From NCBI GenBank assembly GCA_036652815.1, contig JAVVVE010000009.1, positions 15,701 to 79,700 of the forward strand: 64,000 nt of DNA. Direction: 5' to 3'. A program made the translations under genes and the position numbers. The notes below the pieces were generated by a model. It saw only the letters and a list, made by a program, of their open reading frames with translations. It did no database searches and was not told where the DNA came from. The stretch comes from SZUA-378 sp036652815 (GTDB taxonomy: Bacteria; Bacillota; Clostridia; Lachnospirales; Lachnospiraceae). Shown here one piece after another: positions 52,861 to 61,481 of the stretch (its first letter is position 1; each line of letters begins with the position of its first letter).

Positions 52861-54531
52861 TTATGCATGTGGTATCTCCAGAATAGCTCCATTGGTTCCA
52901 CTGGTCACCATAGCGCGATATCTGGACAAATATCCTGTTGTAATCTCAGGTTCTCTCGGCTGCCATTTGCTCTTTCTCACTTCCATCTCTTCTTCTGAGA
53001 CTTTTACCTGTAAGAGATTTGCCTGAATATCAATCTGAATGATATCTCCCTCTTCAATCAATGCAATCGGTCCACCAACTGCTGCTTCCGGTGATACATG
53101 TCCAATAGAAGCACCTCTGGAAGCTCCTGAGAAGCGACCGTCTGTAATGAGTGCTACACTGGATCCCAGTCCCATTCCGGCAATTGCTGAGGTTGGATTC
53201 AGCATCTCTCTCATACCCGGTCCACCTTTCGGCCCTTCATATCGAATTACAACTACATCCCCTGCTACGATTCGACCGCCTTTTATGGCATCTATCGCAT
53301 CTTCTTCACAGTCAAAAACTCTTGCGGGTCCGGTATGCTGCATCATCTCAGGGACTACGGCAGAACGTTTTACGACACTGCCTGCAGGTGCTATATTTCC
53401 TTTTAGTACTGCGATTCCGCCTGTTGTACTATAAGGATTATCGATGCTTCTAATGACGTTGGTATTAAGATTCTTACAATCTTTTATATTCTCTTTGATA
53501 GTTTTACCCGTTACTGTTATGATATCTGTTTCCAACAATCCCTTTTTATCCAGTTCATTCATGACAGCATAGACTCCACCTGCCTCATTTAAGTCTTCCA
53601 TATAAGTCGGGCCTGCCGGTGCAAGATGGCATAGATTAGGTGTCTGTTCGCTTAGGGCATTGGCAATATCAAGATCTATCGAAACACCCGCTTCATGTGC
53701 GATAGCCGGCAGATGAAGCATGGAATTGGTTGAGCATCCCAGTGCCATATCTACGATTAATGCATTTTTAAAAGCAGCTTCTGTCATGATATCTCTTGGT
53801 TTAATATCACGTTCCAATAATTCCATAATCTTCATACCCGCATGTTTTGCAAGTCTAAGTCTCTCTGAATAAACTGCCGGAATCGTTCCATTCCCCTGTA
53901 GGCCCATGCCGATCGCCTCTGTCAGACAGTTCATGCTGTTCGCTGTATACATACCGGAACAAGAACCACAGGTAGGACATACTTTTTCTTCATATTCTGT
54001 TAATTCATCCATACTCATATTCCCTGCAGCTACACTGCCAACCGCTTCAAACATGCTGGACAGACTCTTCTTTTCTCCCTTAATCCTACCGGCCAGCATA
54101 GGGCCGCCCGATACAAATATGGTTGGAATATTCAGTCTTGCAGCTGCCATTAATAACCCGGGAACATTCTTATCACAATTAGGAATGCAGACCAGAGCAT
54201 CAAAACCATGTGCTAAGGTCATGCACTCGGTACTGTCTGCAATGAGGTCACGTGTCACAAGAGAATATTTCATGCCGACATGCCCCATGGCGATACCATC
54301 ACATACCGCAATCGCAGGAAACACAATTGGCGTTCCACCTGCCATTGCAACACCCATTTTCACCGCTTCTGCGATTTTATCCAGATTCATATGTCCCGGA
54401 ACTATCTCATTGTAAGAACTGACGATTCCAATCAACGGACGTTCTCTTTCTTCTTTGGTATACCCTAATGCATTAAATAGAGATCTGTGTGGTGCCTGTT
54501 GTGTTCCTTTGGTAACAAAATCACTTCTCAT
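52861..54531 (-). CDS. ilvD: Dihydroxy-acid dehydratase
   Basis: A 556-aa iron-sulfur dehydratase acting at the third step of isoleucine/valine synthesis. Cluster and substrate motifs include CIPNCDKNVPGLLMAA (Cys), CPTCGSCSGMYTANSMNCL (Cys), and ALITDGRFSGASRGASIGHVSPEAAVGGPIAL near the end. It starts with ATG overlapping the acyltransferase stop by 4 bp (ATGA), with AGGA before it. ilvB follows closely. Confidence 0.96.
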   Translation of the reverse strand: MRSDFVTKGTQQAPHRSLFNALGYTKEERERPLIGIVSSYNEIVPGHMNLDKIAEAVKMGVAMAGGTPIVFPAIAVCDGIAMGHVGMKYSLVTRDLIADSTECMTLAHGFDALVCIPNCDKNVPGLLMAAARLNIPTIFVSGGPMLAGRIKGEKKSLSSMFEAVGSVAAGNMSMDELTEYEEKVCPTCGSCSGMYTANSMNCLTEAIGMGLQGNGTIPAVYSERLRLAKHAGMKIMELLERDIKPRDIMTEAAFKNALIVDMALGCSTNSMLHLPAIAHEAGVSIDLDIANALSEQTPNLCHLAPAGPTYMEDLNEAGGVYAVMNELDKKGLLETDIITVTGKTIKENIKDCKNLNTNVIRSIDNPYSTTGGIAVLKGNIAPAGSVVKRSAVVPEMMQHTGPARVFDCEEDAIDAIKGGRIVAGDVVVIRYEGPKGGPGMREMLNPTSAIAGMGLGSSVALITDGRFSGASRGASIGHVSPEAAVGGPIALIEEGDIIQIDIQANLLQVKVSEEEMEVRKSKWQPREPEITTGYLSRYRAMVTSGTNGAILEIPHA

Positions 54532-55607
54532 TGTGTTTTCCTCCTATATCCTAAGAATCCCGGAATGATCTTTTTTTCAATCGGTATTATAACATAATTT
54601 ACAAGTAACATCAAAATAAATGCATACAAATATGCACTTAAAGGATTCGTAAGTTGTATTTGTAATCCTGCAATAGCCATCAGTGCCGGTACCAGTAATT
54701 TAATCATCGCTTCATTACCACATAAGAGCAGCGTATTTTTTCCCATTGCCTGCAGCATCGGAAACACCTGTAATCTTTTGGCAATCCATAGATTAACAAA
54801 TATAATACTCATCGCAATAAAAATAGGATAACTCCATGTCAGAAAAGGAATCCTTGCAAAGAATGGATATAGATAAAAATAGTCCTTCCGTCCAAAGAAC
54901 GTAAGCAGACTGACAACCACTGCGATACTTCCTGTTACACCAATCCCTATGAGCGTCAGACATCTCTTCTTTCCCTGCCATTGTCTTATCTTTGTCCAAT
55001 CAAATCTTAACAGGATGGGATATAAAACAGCACCCAGTGCGTAATAGAACAGATAATAAAGAGCACTGTCTATATTAAAAAACCACCTGGGTGTCTCTGT
55101 GGCATCAAAAGGTAACAGATTGACCGCACACGCATATATGAGTGTTGCTACACTCATAACAATCCATGGTTTATGAACGATACGACAAATCAAATCAAAT
55201 AAGATACTAACGACAAAAAGACAAGGTAAGAACCAAAGCGCCGGTGCATAGAGTTGATTACGAATTCCGCCGACTGCCTGTCGTACCATAGGTAACAGGC
55301 TGGCAATGTCAAGATTATCATGAATCCCCTGAACCATAAGGCTTAGAATTGAAAAAGTAAAATATGGTAATAAAATATGCTTACATTTTGAAAGGATAGT
55401 CTCCTTCATCGTTGATGTTCCAATATGTCGTAATGCAAAAAAACCGGATGCAAAAAAGAATAATTGTACAACATACATACATGCAAATTTATAAATAAAT
55501 CCGGCTCCATCTAAGAAATGACCAAGATAAATCACAAAAATCCCCATGCATTTTAGGGTATCTACCCACAGGACTCTGTCCTGAACTCGATAGGTGGAAT
55601 CCATCAT
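54528..55607 (-). CDS. Acyltransferase family 3 membrane protein
   Basis: A 359-aa polytopic protein of the OatA/NolL-type acyltransferase-3 family, which moves acyl groups (usually acetyl) across the membrane onto sugars. The N-terminal LWVDTLKCMGIFVIYLGHFL holds the conserved Asp/Lys and the catalytic-type His, and FFFASGFFALRH is the second family stretch. About ten membrane helices follow. It overlaps leuB at its start and ilvD at its end by 4 bp each. OatA often has an SGNH domain fused at its C-terminus; here a separate SGNH hydrolase gene is two genes upstream, a likely partner. Confidence 0.9.
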   Translation of the reverse strand: MMDSTYRVQDRVLWVDTLKCMGIFVIYLGHFLDGAGFIYKFACMYVVQLFFFASGFFALRHIGTSTMKETILSKCKHILLPYFTFSILSLMVQGIHDNLDIASLLPMVRQAVGGIRNQLYAPALWFLPCLFVVSILFDLICRIVHKPWIVMSVATLIYACAVNLLPFDATETPRWFFNIDSALYYLFYYALGAVLYPILLRFDWTKIRQWQGKKRCLTLIGIGVTGSIAVVVSLLTFFGRKDYFYLYPFFARIPFLTWSYPIFIAMSIIFVNLWIAKRLQVFPMLQAMGKNTLLLCGNEAMIKLLVPALMAIAGLQIQLTNPLSAYLYAFILMLLVNYVIIPIEKKIIPGFLGYRRKTQ

Positions 55608-56686
55608 ATTCTCTCAGACAGCAAATCGCCCATCTTTGTACAGCCAACCAACTGATATCCGGCAGACATAATATCACCGGTTCGATATCCGTCTCGTAAT
55701 ACCTGTGTTACAGCGTGTTCTATTGCGTCTGCTTCTCTATCTAAATCAAAAGTGTAACGAAGCATCATCGCAGCCGACAGTACCGTAGCGATTGGATTGG
55801 CAATGTCCTTGCCTGCAATATCAGGTGCGGAACCATGACTTGGTTCATATAAGCCGAACTTCGTGTCATTCAGACTTGCTGATGCCAGCATCCCGATGGA
55901 ACCGGTTACCATACTGGCTTCATCAGAAAGAATATCACCAAACATATTTTCTGTTAAAATCACATCAAATTGTGCAGGATCTTTCACTAATTGCATTGCA
56001 CAATTATCTACCAGCATATGCTCTAAAACAACGTCAGGATACTCTTTTGCGACTTCATTCACAACGTTTCTCCATAATCTGGATGAGTCCAGCACATTAG
56101 CTTTATCTACACTGGTTACTTTCTTCTTTCTTTTTCTTGCAATATCAAATCCCTTAATGGCGATTCTGCGTATCTCATTTTCATTATAAGTGAGGGTATC
56201 GGTTGCGATTCTGACTCCATGTTCTGTTACACTCTTACGCTCACCAAAATATAAGCCACCGGTTAATTCACGCATAATCAGCATATCAAATCCGGCAGCA
56301 CTGATTTCTGTTTTAAGTGGACATGCCCCTGCCAGTTCTTCATATAGTACAGCAGGGCGAAGATTGGCAAATAGATTAAGTGCCTTGCGAATCGACAGTA
56401 ATCCCGCTTCCGGTCTGAGATTCGGAGGCAATTGATACCATGGAGAAGTCGTAGTATCTCCACCAATTGATCCCATCAAAACCGCATCTGCTGCTTTGGC
56501 TGTTGCGATTGCTTCTTCTGTTAAAGGAACTCCATAGGCATCAATAGAAGCTCCTCCCATTAGTATGTCCTGATACTGTATGGTATGACTGTATTTCTCT
56601 GCCACTGCTTTCAATACTTTTTTTGCTTCTCTTACTATCTCTGGACCGATTCCATCGCCCGGAATACATGCAATATGTAACTCCAT
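55604..56686 (-). CDS. leuB: 3-isopropylmalate dehydrogenase
   Basis: A 360-aa NAD-dependent decarboxylating dehydrogenase of leucine synthesis. Motifs: IACIPGDGIGPEIV at the N-terminus, MGSIGGDTTTSPWYQLPPNLRPEAGLLSIRKAL, the substrate-site RELTGGLYFGERK, the catalytic Lys/Asp pair near VDKANVLDSSRLWR, and GSAPDIAGKDIANPIA. The ATG at 56686 lies 4 bp after the SGNH gene stop with GGAGA upstream; an upstream frame overlaps SGNH and lacks conservation. leuC and leuD are about 25 kb away in the window. Confidence 0.96.
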   Translation of the reverse strand: MELHIACIPGDGIGPEIVREAKKVLKAVAEKYSHTIQYQDILMGGASIDAYGVPLTEEAIATAKAADAVLMGSIGGDTTTSPWYQLPPNLRPEAGLLSIRKALNLFANLRPAVLYEELAGACPLKTEISAAGFDMLIMRELTGGLYFGERKSVTEHGVRIATDTLTYNENEIRRIAIKGFDIARKRKKKVTSVDKANVLDSSRLWRNVVNEVAKEYPDVVLEHMLVDNCAMQLVKDPAQFDVILTENMFGDILSDEASMVTGSIGMLASASLNDTKFGLYEPSHGSAPDIAGKDIANPIATVLSAAMMLRYTFDLDREADAIEHAVTQVLRDGYRTGDIMSAGYQLVGCTKMGDLLSERI

Positions 56687-56690
56687 CTTC

Positions 56691-57749
56691 CTATTCTCCT
56701 CTACTATACTTCTGTAATTCCTGATAAATATAATTAGCAATCATACTATGTCCCGTCTTATTGGGATGAAGTCCATCTACCAGATACTTGGCTTTTGCCC
56801 CGGCAAAATCAAGTTCAGGAGCTCCATTCAGATTGATAACACGAATACCATAAAAAGTAGCCATCTCCTGAATCGCTCTCACATAGTCAGACAATACATA
56901 TCCAAATTGATTCTTTTTTACACAGATGCGTCTTTGAGGTGGCGTCATAAATACAATCTCCCCATTCGGGTACATCTGACGCAGACCACACATCAGTTGA
57001 TTTAACCCTCCGTAAAAAGTCGCATCACTGACATCTCCCATTCTGCCTAATTCTGTTCCGTATCCTTCTTCACCTAGGCAGCCATAATCATTAGTCCCTC
57101 CACAAACCAGAATCAGATTGGCATTGCGATCCATCGCCGGATATCGATCTAGCAAACGATCCGTGTGTATTCCCGCCAGGCTGGAACCATTTAATCCATA
57201 ATTCAGGTTGCTTACTGCATGAAGCTGTTTTCCTAATAATGCAGCATACGATTGTTCTACAGAAGATAATTTATCACCATAACTAATGCTGTCTCCCAAA
57301 ACATTCATCCGAATCTCAGTTTGTGTCAGATCCAACCGCCATGCTTCTTTTGGTCTGACATGTCCAAGATAAGTCTGTGTCAGTTCCTCTTGTATATAGC
57401 CAATTGTACCAATATAGTAGATCTGTAACCATCCATTGCTGCTTTTTCCGGTTACAATCGCTACCTGATCCTTTTGTAACAATCCGATATCGGCATATTC
57501 CAATCCTGCTCCCTGCTTGATCGTATTTTGTTCTTTCATCGTAACATAACGAATCCCGGGCGTAATGACATAATCTTCCTGTATCATATGCTGTGTTGCT
57601 TTTGGTTGTATTTCTGCGGCGTTAATTTGCATCACACCGATACGATTACTAATAGCACAAAGAGCATTGCCCGGTACCAGAGTACCGAGCAGTGCTGCAG
57701 TGCCTAAGCAAACCACAGTGCGTAATGTGATAAAACCTTTGTTTCTCAT
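56691..57749 (-). CDS. Secreted SH3-SGNH/GDSL hydrolase
   Basis: A 352-aa exported esterase-like protein. The N-terminal hydrophobic stretch at about 8-33 is a signal or anchor. A bacterial SH3-type domain occupies about 60-125 (IRYVTMKEQNTIKQGAGLEY, VTGKSSNGWLQIYYIG), a wall-binding module. The SGNH catalytic domain has block I MNVLGDSISYGDK (Ser), the GLNGSS Gly/Asn, block III CGGTNDYG (Asn) and block V DGLHPNKTGH (Asp, His). The ATG at 57749 after GGAAAGG is preferred over an upstream TTG. It probably adds or removes acetyl groups on an envelope polymer together with the acyltransferase two genes on. Confidence 0.88.
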   Translation of the reverse strand: MRNKGFITLRTVVCLGTAALLGTLVPGNALCAISNRIGVMQINAAEIQPKATQHMIQEDYVITPGIRYVTMKEQNTIKQGAGLEYADIGLLQKDQVAIVTGKSSNGWLQIYYIGTIGYIQEELTQTYLGHVRPKEAWRLDLTQTEIRMNVLGDSISYGDKLSSVEQSYAALLGKQLHAVSNLNYGLNGSSLAGIHTDRLLDRYPAMDRNANLILVCGGTNDYGCLGEEGYGTELGRMGDVSDATFYGGLNQLMCGLRQMYPNGEIVFMTPPQRRICVKKNQFGYVLSDYVRAIQEMATFYGIRVINLNGAPELDFAGAKAKYLVDGLHPNKTGHSMIANYIYQELQKYSRGE

Positions 57750-57784
57750 AGTATAAATATACCTTTCCAATTCTTATAATCAGA

Positions 57785-59410
57785 TTATCTCGGTGAGATT
57801 GACTGATTCCAAGAACCAATACCAATTACACCTTTTGCTGCTTCTATATAAGGAGCTGCATTAGGGGTGTCCATATTCTTAAAATATTCATAAGCTAATT
57901 TATGCTGTCCATTGACTCCCGTCAGTCCGGTTGCGATACCTGCAGCAATCTCAGCCGGTGAATCAGTTTGTCTTGTAAAGTTAATGGCATCAATATGCTG
58001 ATTGTTGACTGCTGCATAATAAGCCTGCATCATAGCTGCCGCCTGCACCGGTTCTCCCTGTGCTGAAGTATAGCCAACTTCTGTAATGATGATGGAACGA
58101 ACTTGTCCATATGGAGACCACATAGCCGGTTTACACATGAAATCAGTCAATACTTCAACATTTTCCATGGTTAAGAATGGAGAATTCTCAGCATGTTTTA
58201 CTAAATTACGGTAATATGCCTGTCCATTCCAAAAAGATGCCCAAGTAAGCGGTACCGGATATGGATGGCATGCCACACCCCAGTCAATATTGCCTCGTCC
58301 TGCAATCGCTGCATTAAAAGCAATCAGTAAGTCTTTTCCATCATAATTAGCACGGTCGCCTCTGTTTCTATCCCATTGCTGGTCAATCGATACATAGATA
58401 TTGGCATTTCCATTCTCACTTTTAAGAGCTGTATAGAACAAACGTACTGCTTTGGCATATTCTTCTACATAAATCTGCATGCCAACATCCTGCATATAAT
58501 TCCATTGTGTTCTTGCGGTTACTTCATTGCCAATAACCCAATTATCTACTTTACCATGTCCTTTATTGGAATAGCGCTGTGCAAGGAACGATCCGGCTGC
58601 TGCGAGAGTATCTACCCCTGCCGGTTCAGCAGTATTAAATGCATAATATGGTGCTACAAATCCATCTCTTGCATAAGGGTGCAGTAATTCAGGATGAGCT
58701 CCCGTAAAATTATTTAATAGAACTGCTGTTGTACAGATACCCTGTTTGGATAAAATACCAAAAACATGATCGTATTCTGCTATTTTCAATCCATTAAATT
58801 GATAATTTTTCCCATTATAGTTATAGTTAATCGTTGGATAACTTCCATTAGAAGTAGGTCCTAAGATATCTGATATGGAAATATTGAAAGTTGCTTGTTT
58901 CACACCTAAATTCTTTAATTCCGGTCCTGCGATGATAGCCGGATCAGGTAATAATCCTTTTTTGGATGCCGGTACCGTACGTGGTGTGGTACACGTTGCA
59001 ACCGCTTCCGGATTCGTAAGATAGCAGGCTTCACTGACCGGAACAAATTGTCCACCTCTTTTAACCGCTACGATAAACTTATCATATAGGAGTGAATTGG
59101 CTTTTCTTACATTTAATGGTGCACTAAAAGATACGGCACCTGCCATCGGTGATGCTGCAACATAATTGGTTGTAATCCCACCACTGTAGGTTGGCTCTGC
59201 AAATAGATAGAATACTCCATCATCGCTTGCCGGTAATTGAGCGGTACTTGCGATTACGCTAACTTTGTCACCTGTGATAGCACAAGCTGTAATCGCTGTG
59301 CTGTTACCTGCTGCTTTGACCTGCATCGTACCCATACCGGTGGCTCCCAGTATCATAAATATGACGGATACTGTTACAAGTGTTTTTAAATACTGTAATG
59401 TTTTTCTCAT
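57785..59410 (-). CDS. Secreted DUF5722 glycoside-hydrolase-like protein
   Basis: A 541-aa exported protein. The signal peptide covers about 1-34 (LVTVSVIFMILGATGMG, then VKAAGN). Residues 35-135 form a beta-rich domain. Residues from about 145 to 541 read as a (beta/alpha)8 barrel of the clan GH-A type: WVIGNEVTAR places an Asn-Glu pair at 295-296 (candidate acid/base), and IITEVGYTSAQG places Glu444 as candidate nucleophile. Family DUF5722 members are predicted glycosidases of unknown substrate. The start follows GAGAAGGGG. It leads the leuB-ilvDB operon, an odd place for such an enzyme. Confidence 0.85.
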   Translation of the reverse strand: MRKTLQYLKTLVTVSVIFMILGATGMGTMQVKAAGNSTAITACAITGDKVSVIASTAQLPASDDGVFYLFAEPTYSGGITTNYVAASPMAGAVSFSAPLNVRKANSLLYDKFIVAVKRGGQFVPVSEACYLTNPEAVATCTTPRTVPASKKGLLPDPAIIAGPELKNLGVKQATFNISISDILGPTSNGSYPTINYNYNGKNYQFNGLKIAEYDHVFGILSKQGICTTAVLLNNFTGAHPELLHPYARDGFVAPYYAFNTAEPAGVDTLAAAGSFLAQRYSNKGHGKVDNWVIGNEVTARTQWNYMQDVGMQIYVEEYAKAVRLFYTALKSENGNANIYVSIDQQWDRNRGDRANYDGKDLLIAFNAAIAGRGNIDWGVACHPYPVPLTWASFWNGQAYYRNLVKHAENSPFLTMENVEVLTDFMCKPAMWSPYGQVRSIIITEVGYTSAQGEPVQAAAMMQAYYAAVNNQHIDAINFTRQTDSPAEIAAGIATGLTGVNGQHKLAYEYFKNMDTPNAAPYIEAAKGVIGIGSWNQSISPR

Positions 59411-59481
59411 GAATTTCCCCTTCTCATTTTATAAATTGTTAAAACACACTGCTTATACTTTATCTTACACTTCTCATCACA

Positions 59482-61461
59482 CTACCGTGAATAAGAAGAT
59501 AATTGTTCTACACATTCACACGCATCTCTTAAAATCGCTGCGTCCGTATAGATATCGCCTAATTTAAATTCCAGCAGACCACTCTGTCTAATACCAAAGA
59601 CATCCCCCGGTCCCCGTAATTTTAGATCTTCCTCTGCAATATAGAAACCATCGTTAGATTGTTTGAGGATTTCAAGCCGCTCCATTGTCTTAGGAGAAGT
59701 ATTAGCACTTACGAAAATGCAATAAGACTGCTCTTTTCCTCTGCCGACACGTCCGCGTAATTGGTGAAGCTGTGCTAAGCCAAACCGTTCTGCATTCTCT
59801 ATCATCATAACCGTAGCATTGGGTACATTAATGCCTACTTCAATGACAGTGGTTGAAACTAAAATATCAATATCATGCTGTTTAAATGCTTCCATGATGC
59901 GGTTCTTGTCCGCCGGACGCATCTTGCCGTGTAAGACTCCTATCTGTATCTGCGGCGGAAATATCTGTCTCAGCAAAGCAGCATAATCGGTTACATTTTC
60001 AACTAACGTAAATTCTCCCTCTTCCACCATGGGACAAACAATATATGCCTGTCTTCCGGATGTGATTTCCTGTTGGATAAAGGTATAGGCGGTATTACGA
60101 TAGCTTGTATTAACTACACAATTTTTAATCTTCTGCCGGTCTGCCGGCAATTCATCCAATACTGAAATATGCAAATCTCCATATAGAACAATCGCAAGTG
60201 TTCTTGGAATCGGTGTTGCACTCATAACCAATACATGCACCAAATTACCTTTACCTGCCAGTGCGTCTCGCTGTCTGACTCCAAAGCGATGTTGCTCATC
60301 CGTTACAACCAAAGCCAGTTTATGATAGGATACCTTGTCTTGAATCAAGGCATGTGTTCCAAGAATAACATTCACTTCTCCGGAAGCAATCAAAGCATAG
60401 GCTTCCTTTTTCTCTTTCGCCGATAACGACCCGACCAATAAAATCGGACGAATCGGTAAGTGATATTGTGCGGTTAGTGCAAGGCAAGTCTCATAATGCT
60501 GCTTTGCAAGGACTTCTGTAGGTGCCATCATAGCTCCCTGACAGCCATTGGCTGCACACATCAGCAATGCTAAGATCGCTAGAATCGTTTTGCCGGAGCC
60601 AACATCTCCCTGTATTAGGCGATTCATAATAACATCACCCGTCATATCCTGTTTGATTTCTTCCCACACTTTGTGCTGTGCTTGTGTTAATGTATAGGGA
60701 AGTGACTCTAATAATCTGGCGGTATCCGCAACTTCAAACATACGATTTTCATTTTTTTGCTTTACCGTCTGCTCTTTCAAGGCTCTGATTGCTTGTATAA
60801 ACAAAAAAAACTCTTCAAAAACAAGTCTTCTTCTGGCTGTAAGCAGATGTTCCATATCAACCGGTCTGTGCATCGCAGTAATAGCTGATTGATAATCTAT
60901 TAAATGGTATGTTGTAAGAATGTGTTGGGGAAGCGTTTCTTCCTTCCATTCAATCACTTCCAGAGCCTGTTTCACTGCTTTTTGAAGCGTTGTATTGCCA
61001 ATTCCTTTGGTGAGTGGATAAATAGGCTGCAAGGTATCCAGTCTCGTAAGATACTCATCTTCTGTATATATTTTAGCTTGTTCCATCACATAGGTATCGG
61101 ATGAATGCTTTTTGACTAAACCTCTGAAAATATAGGTTTCTCCCGACTTAAGGCTCTTGCTTAAGTATGGCATATTAAAAAAAGTCAGATATAAAAAGCC
61201 TGTGGTATCCTGAATCTTCACTTTCGATATCATAAGATTACGAATCTTTTGTTGTGAAAATCCTCCTGCTACCGTAGCTTTGACTGCACACACTTCGTCA
61301 GCAATTACTTTTGCAATCGGAATACAGTGTTCAAAGGTCTCATATTCTCGCGGATAGTAAGTCAGTAACTCCTGAATAGTAGAAATATTAATTTTATGCA
61401 AAAGAGTACCGGTCTTTTCTCCGATACCTTTTAACTTCAATACGCTATCCGTGTATTGCAT
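59482..61461 (-). CDS. recG: ATP-dependent DNA helicase RecG
   Basis: A 659-aa branch-migration helicase that reverses stalled replication forks and processes Holliday junctions. The wedge (OB-type) domain covers about 60-150. Helicase motifs are GDVGSGKT (Walker A, near 282), MAPTEVLAKQHYE (Ia), VVTDEQHRFGVRQR (DEQH box), MSATPIPRTLA, LVSTTVIEVGINVPNA and QLRGRVGRG. It is slightly shorter than the usual 680-690 aa, mostly at the ends. It lies 20 bp after yloV. Confidence 0.97.
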   Translation of the reverse strand: MQYTDSVLKLKGIGEKTGTLLHKINISTIQELLTYYPREYETFEHCIPIAKVIADEVCAVKATVAGGFSQQKIRNLMISKVKIQDTTGFLYLTFFNMPYLSKSLKSGETYIFRGLVKKHSSDTYVMEQAKIYTEDEYLTRLDTLQPIYPLTKGIGNTTLQKAVKQALEVIEWKEETLPQHILTTYHLIDYQSAITAMHRPVDMEHLLTARRRLVFEEFFLFIQAIRALKEQTVKQKNENRMFEVADTARLLESLPYTLTQAQHKVWEEIKQDMTGDVIMNRLIQGDVGSGKTILAILALLMCAANGCQGAMMAPTEVLAKQHYETCLALTAQYHLPIRPILLVGSLSAKEKKEAYALIASGEVNVILGTHALIQDKVSYHKLALVVTDEQHRFGVRQRDALAGKGNLVHVLVMSATPIPRTLAIVLYGDLHISVLDELPADRQKIKNCVVNTSYRNTAYTFIQQEITSGRQAYIVCPMVEEGEFTLVENVTDYAALLRQIFPPQIQIGVLHGKMRPADKNRIMEAFKQHDIDILVSTTVIEVGINVPNATVMMIENAERFGLAQLHQLRGRVGRGKEQSYCIFVSANTSPKTMERLEILKQSNDGFYIAEEDLKLRGPGDVFGIRQSGLLEFKLGDIYTDAAILRDACECVEQLSSYSR

Positions 61462-61481
61462 ATAAATCTCCAGTTTATCTG

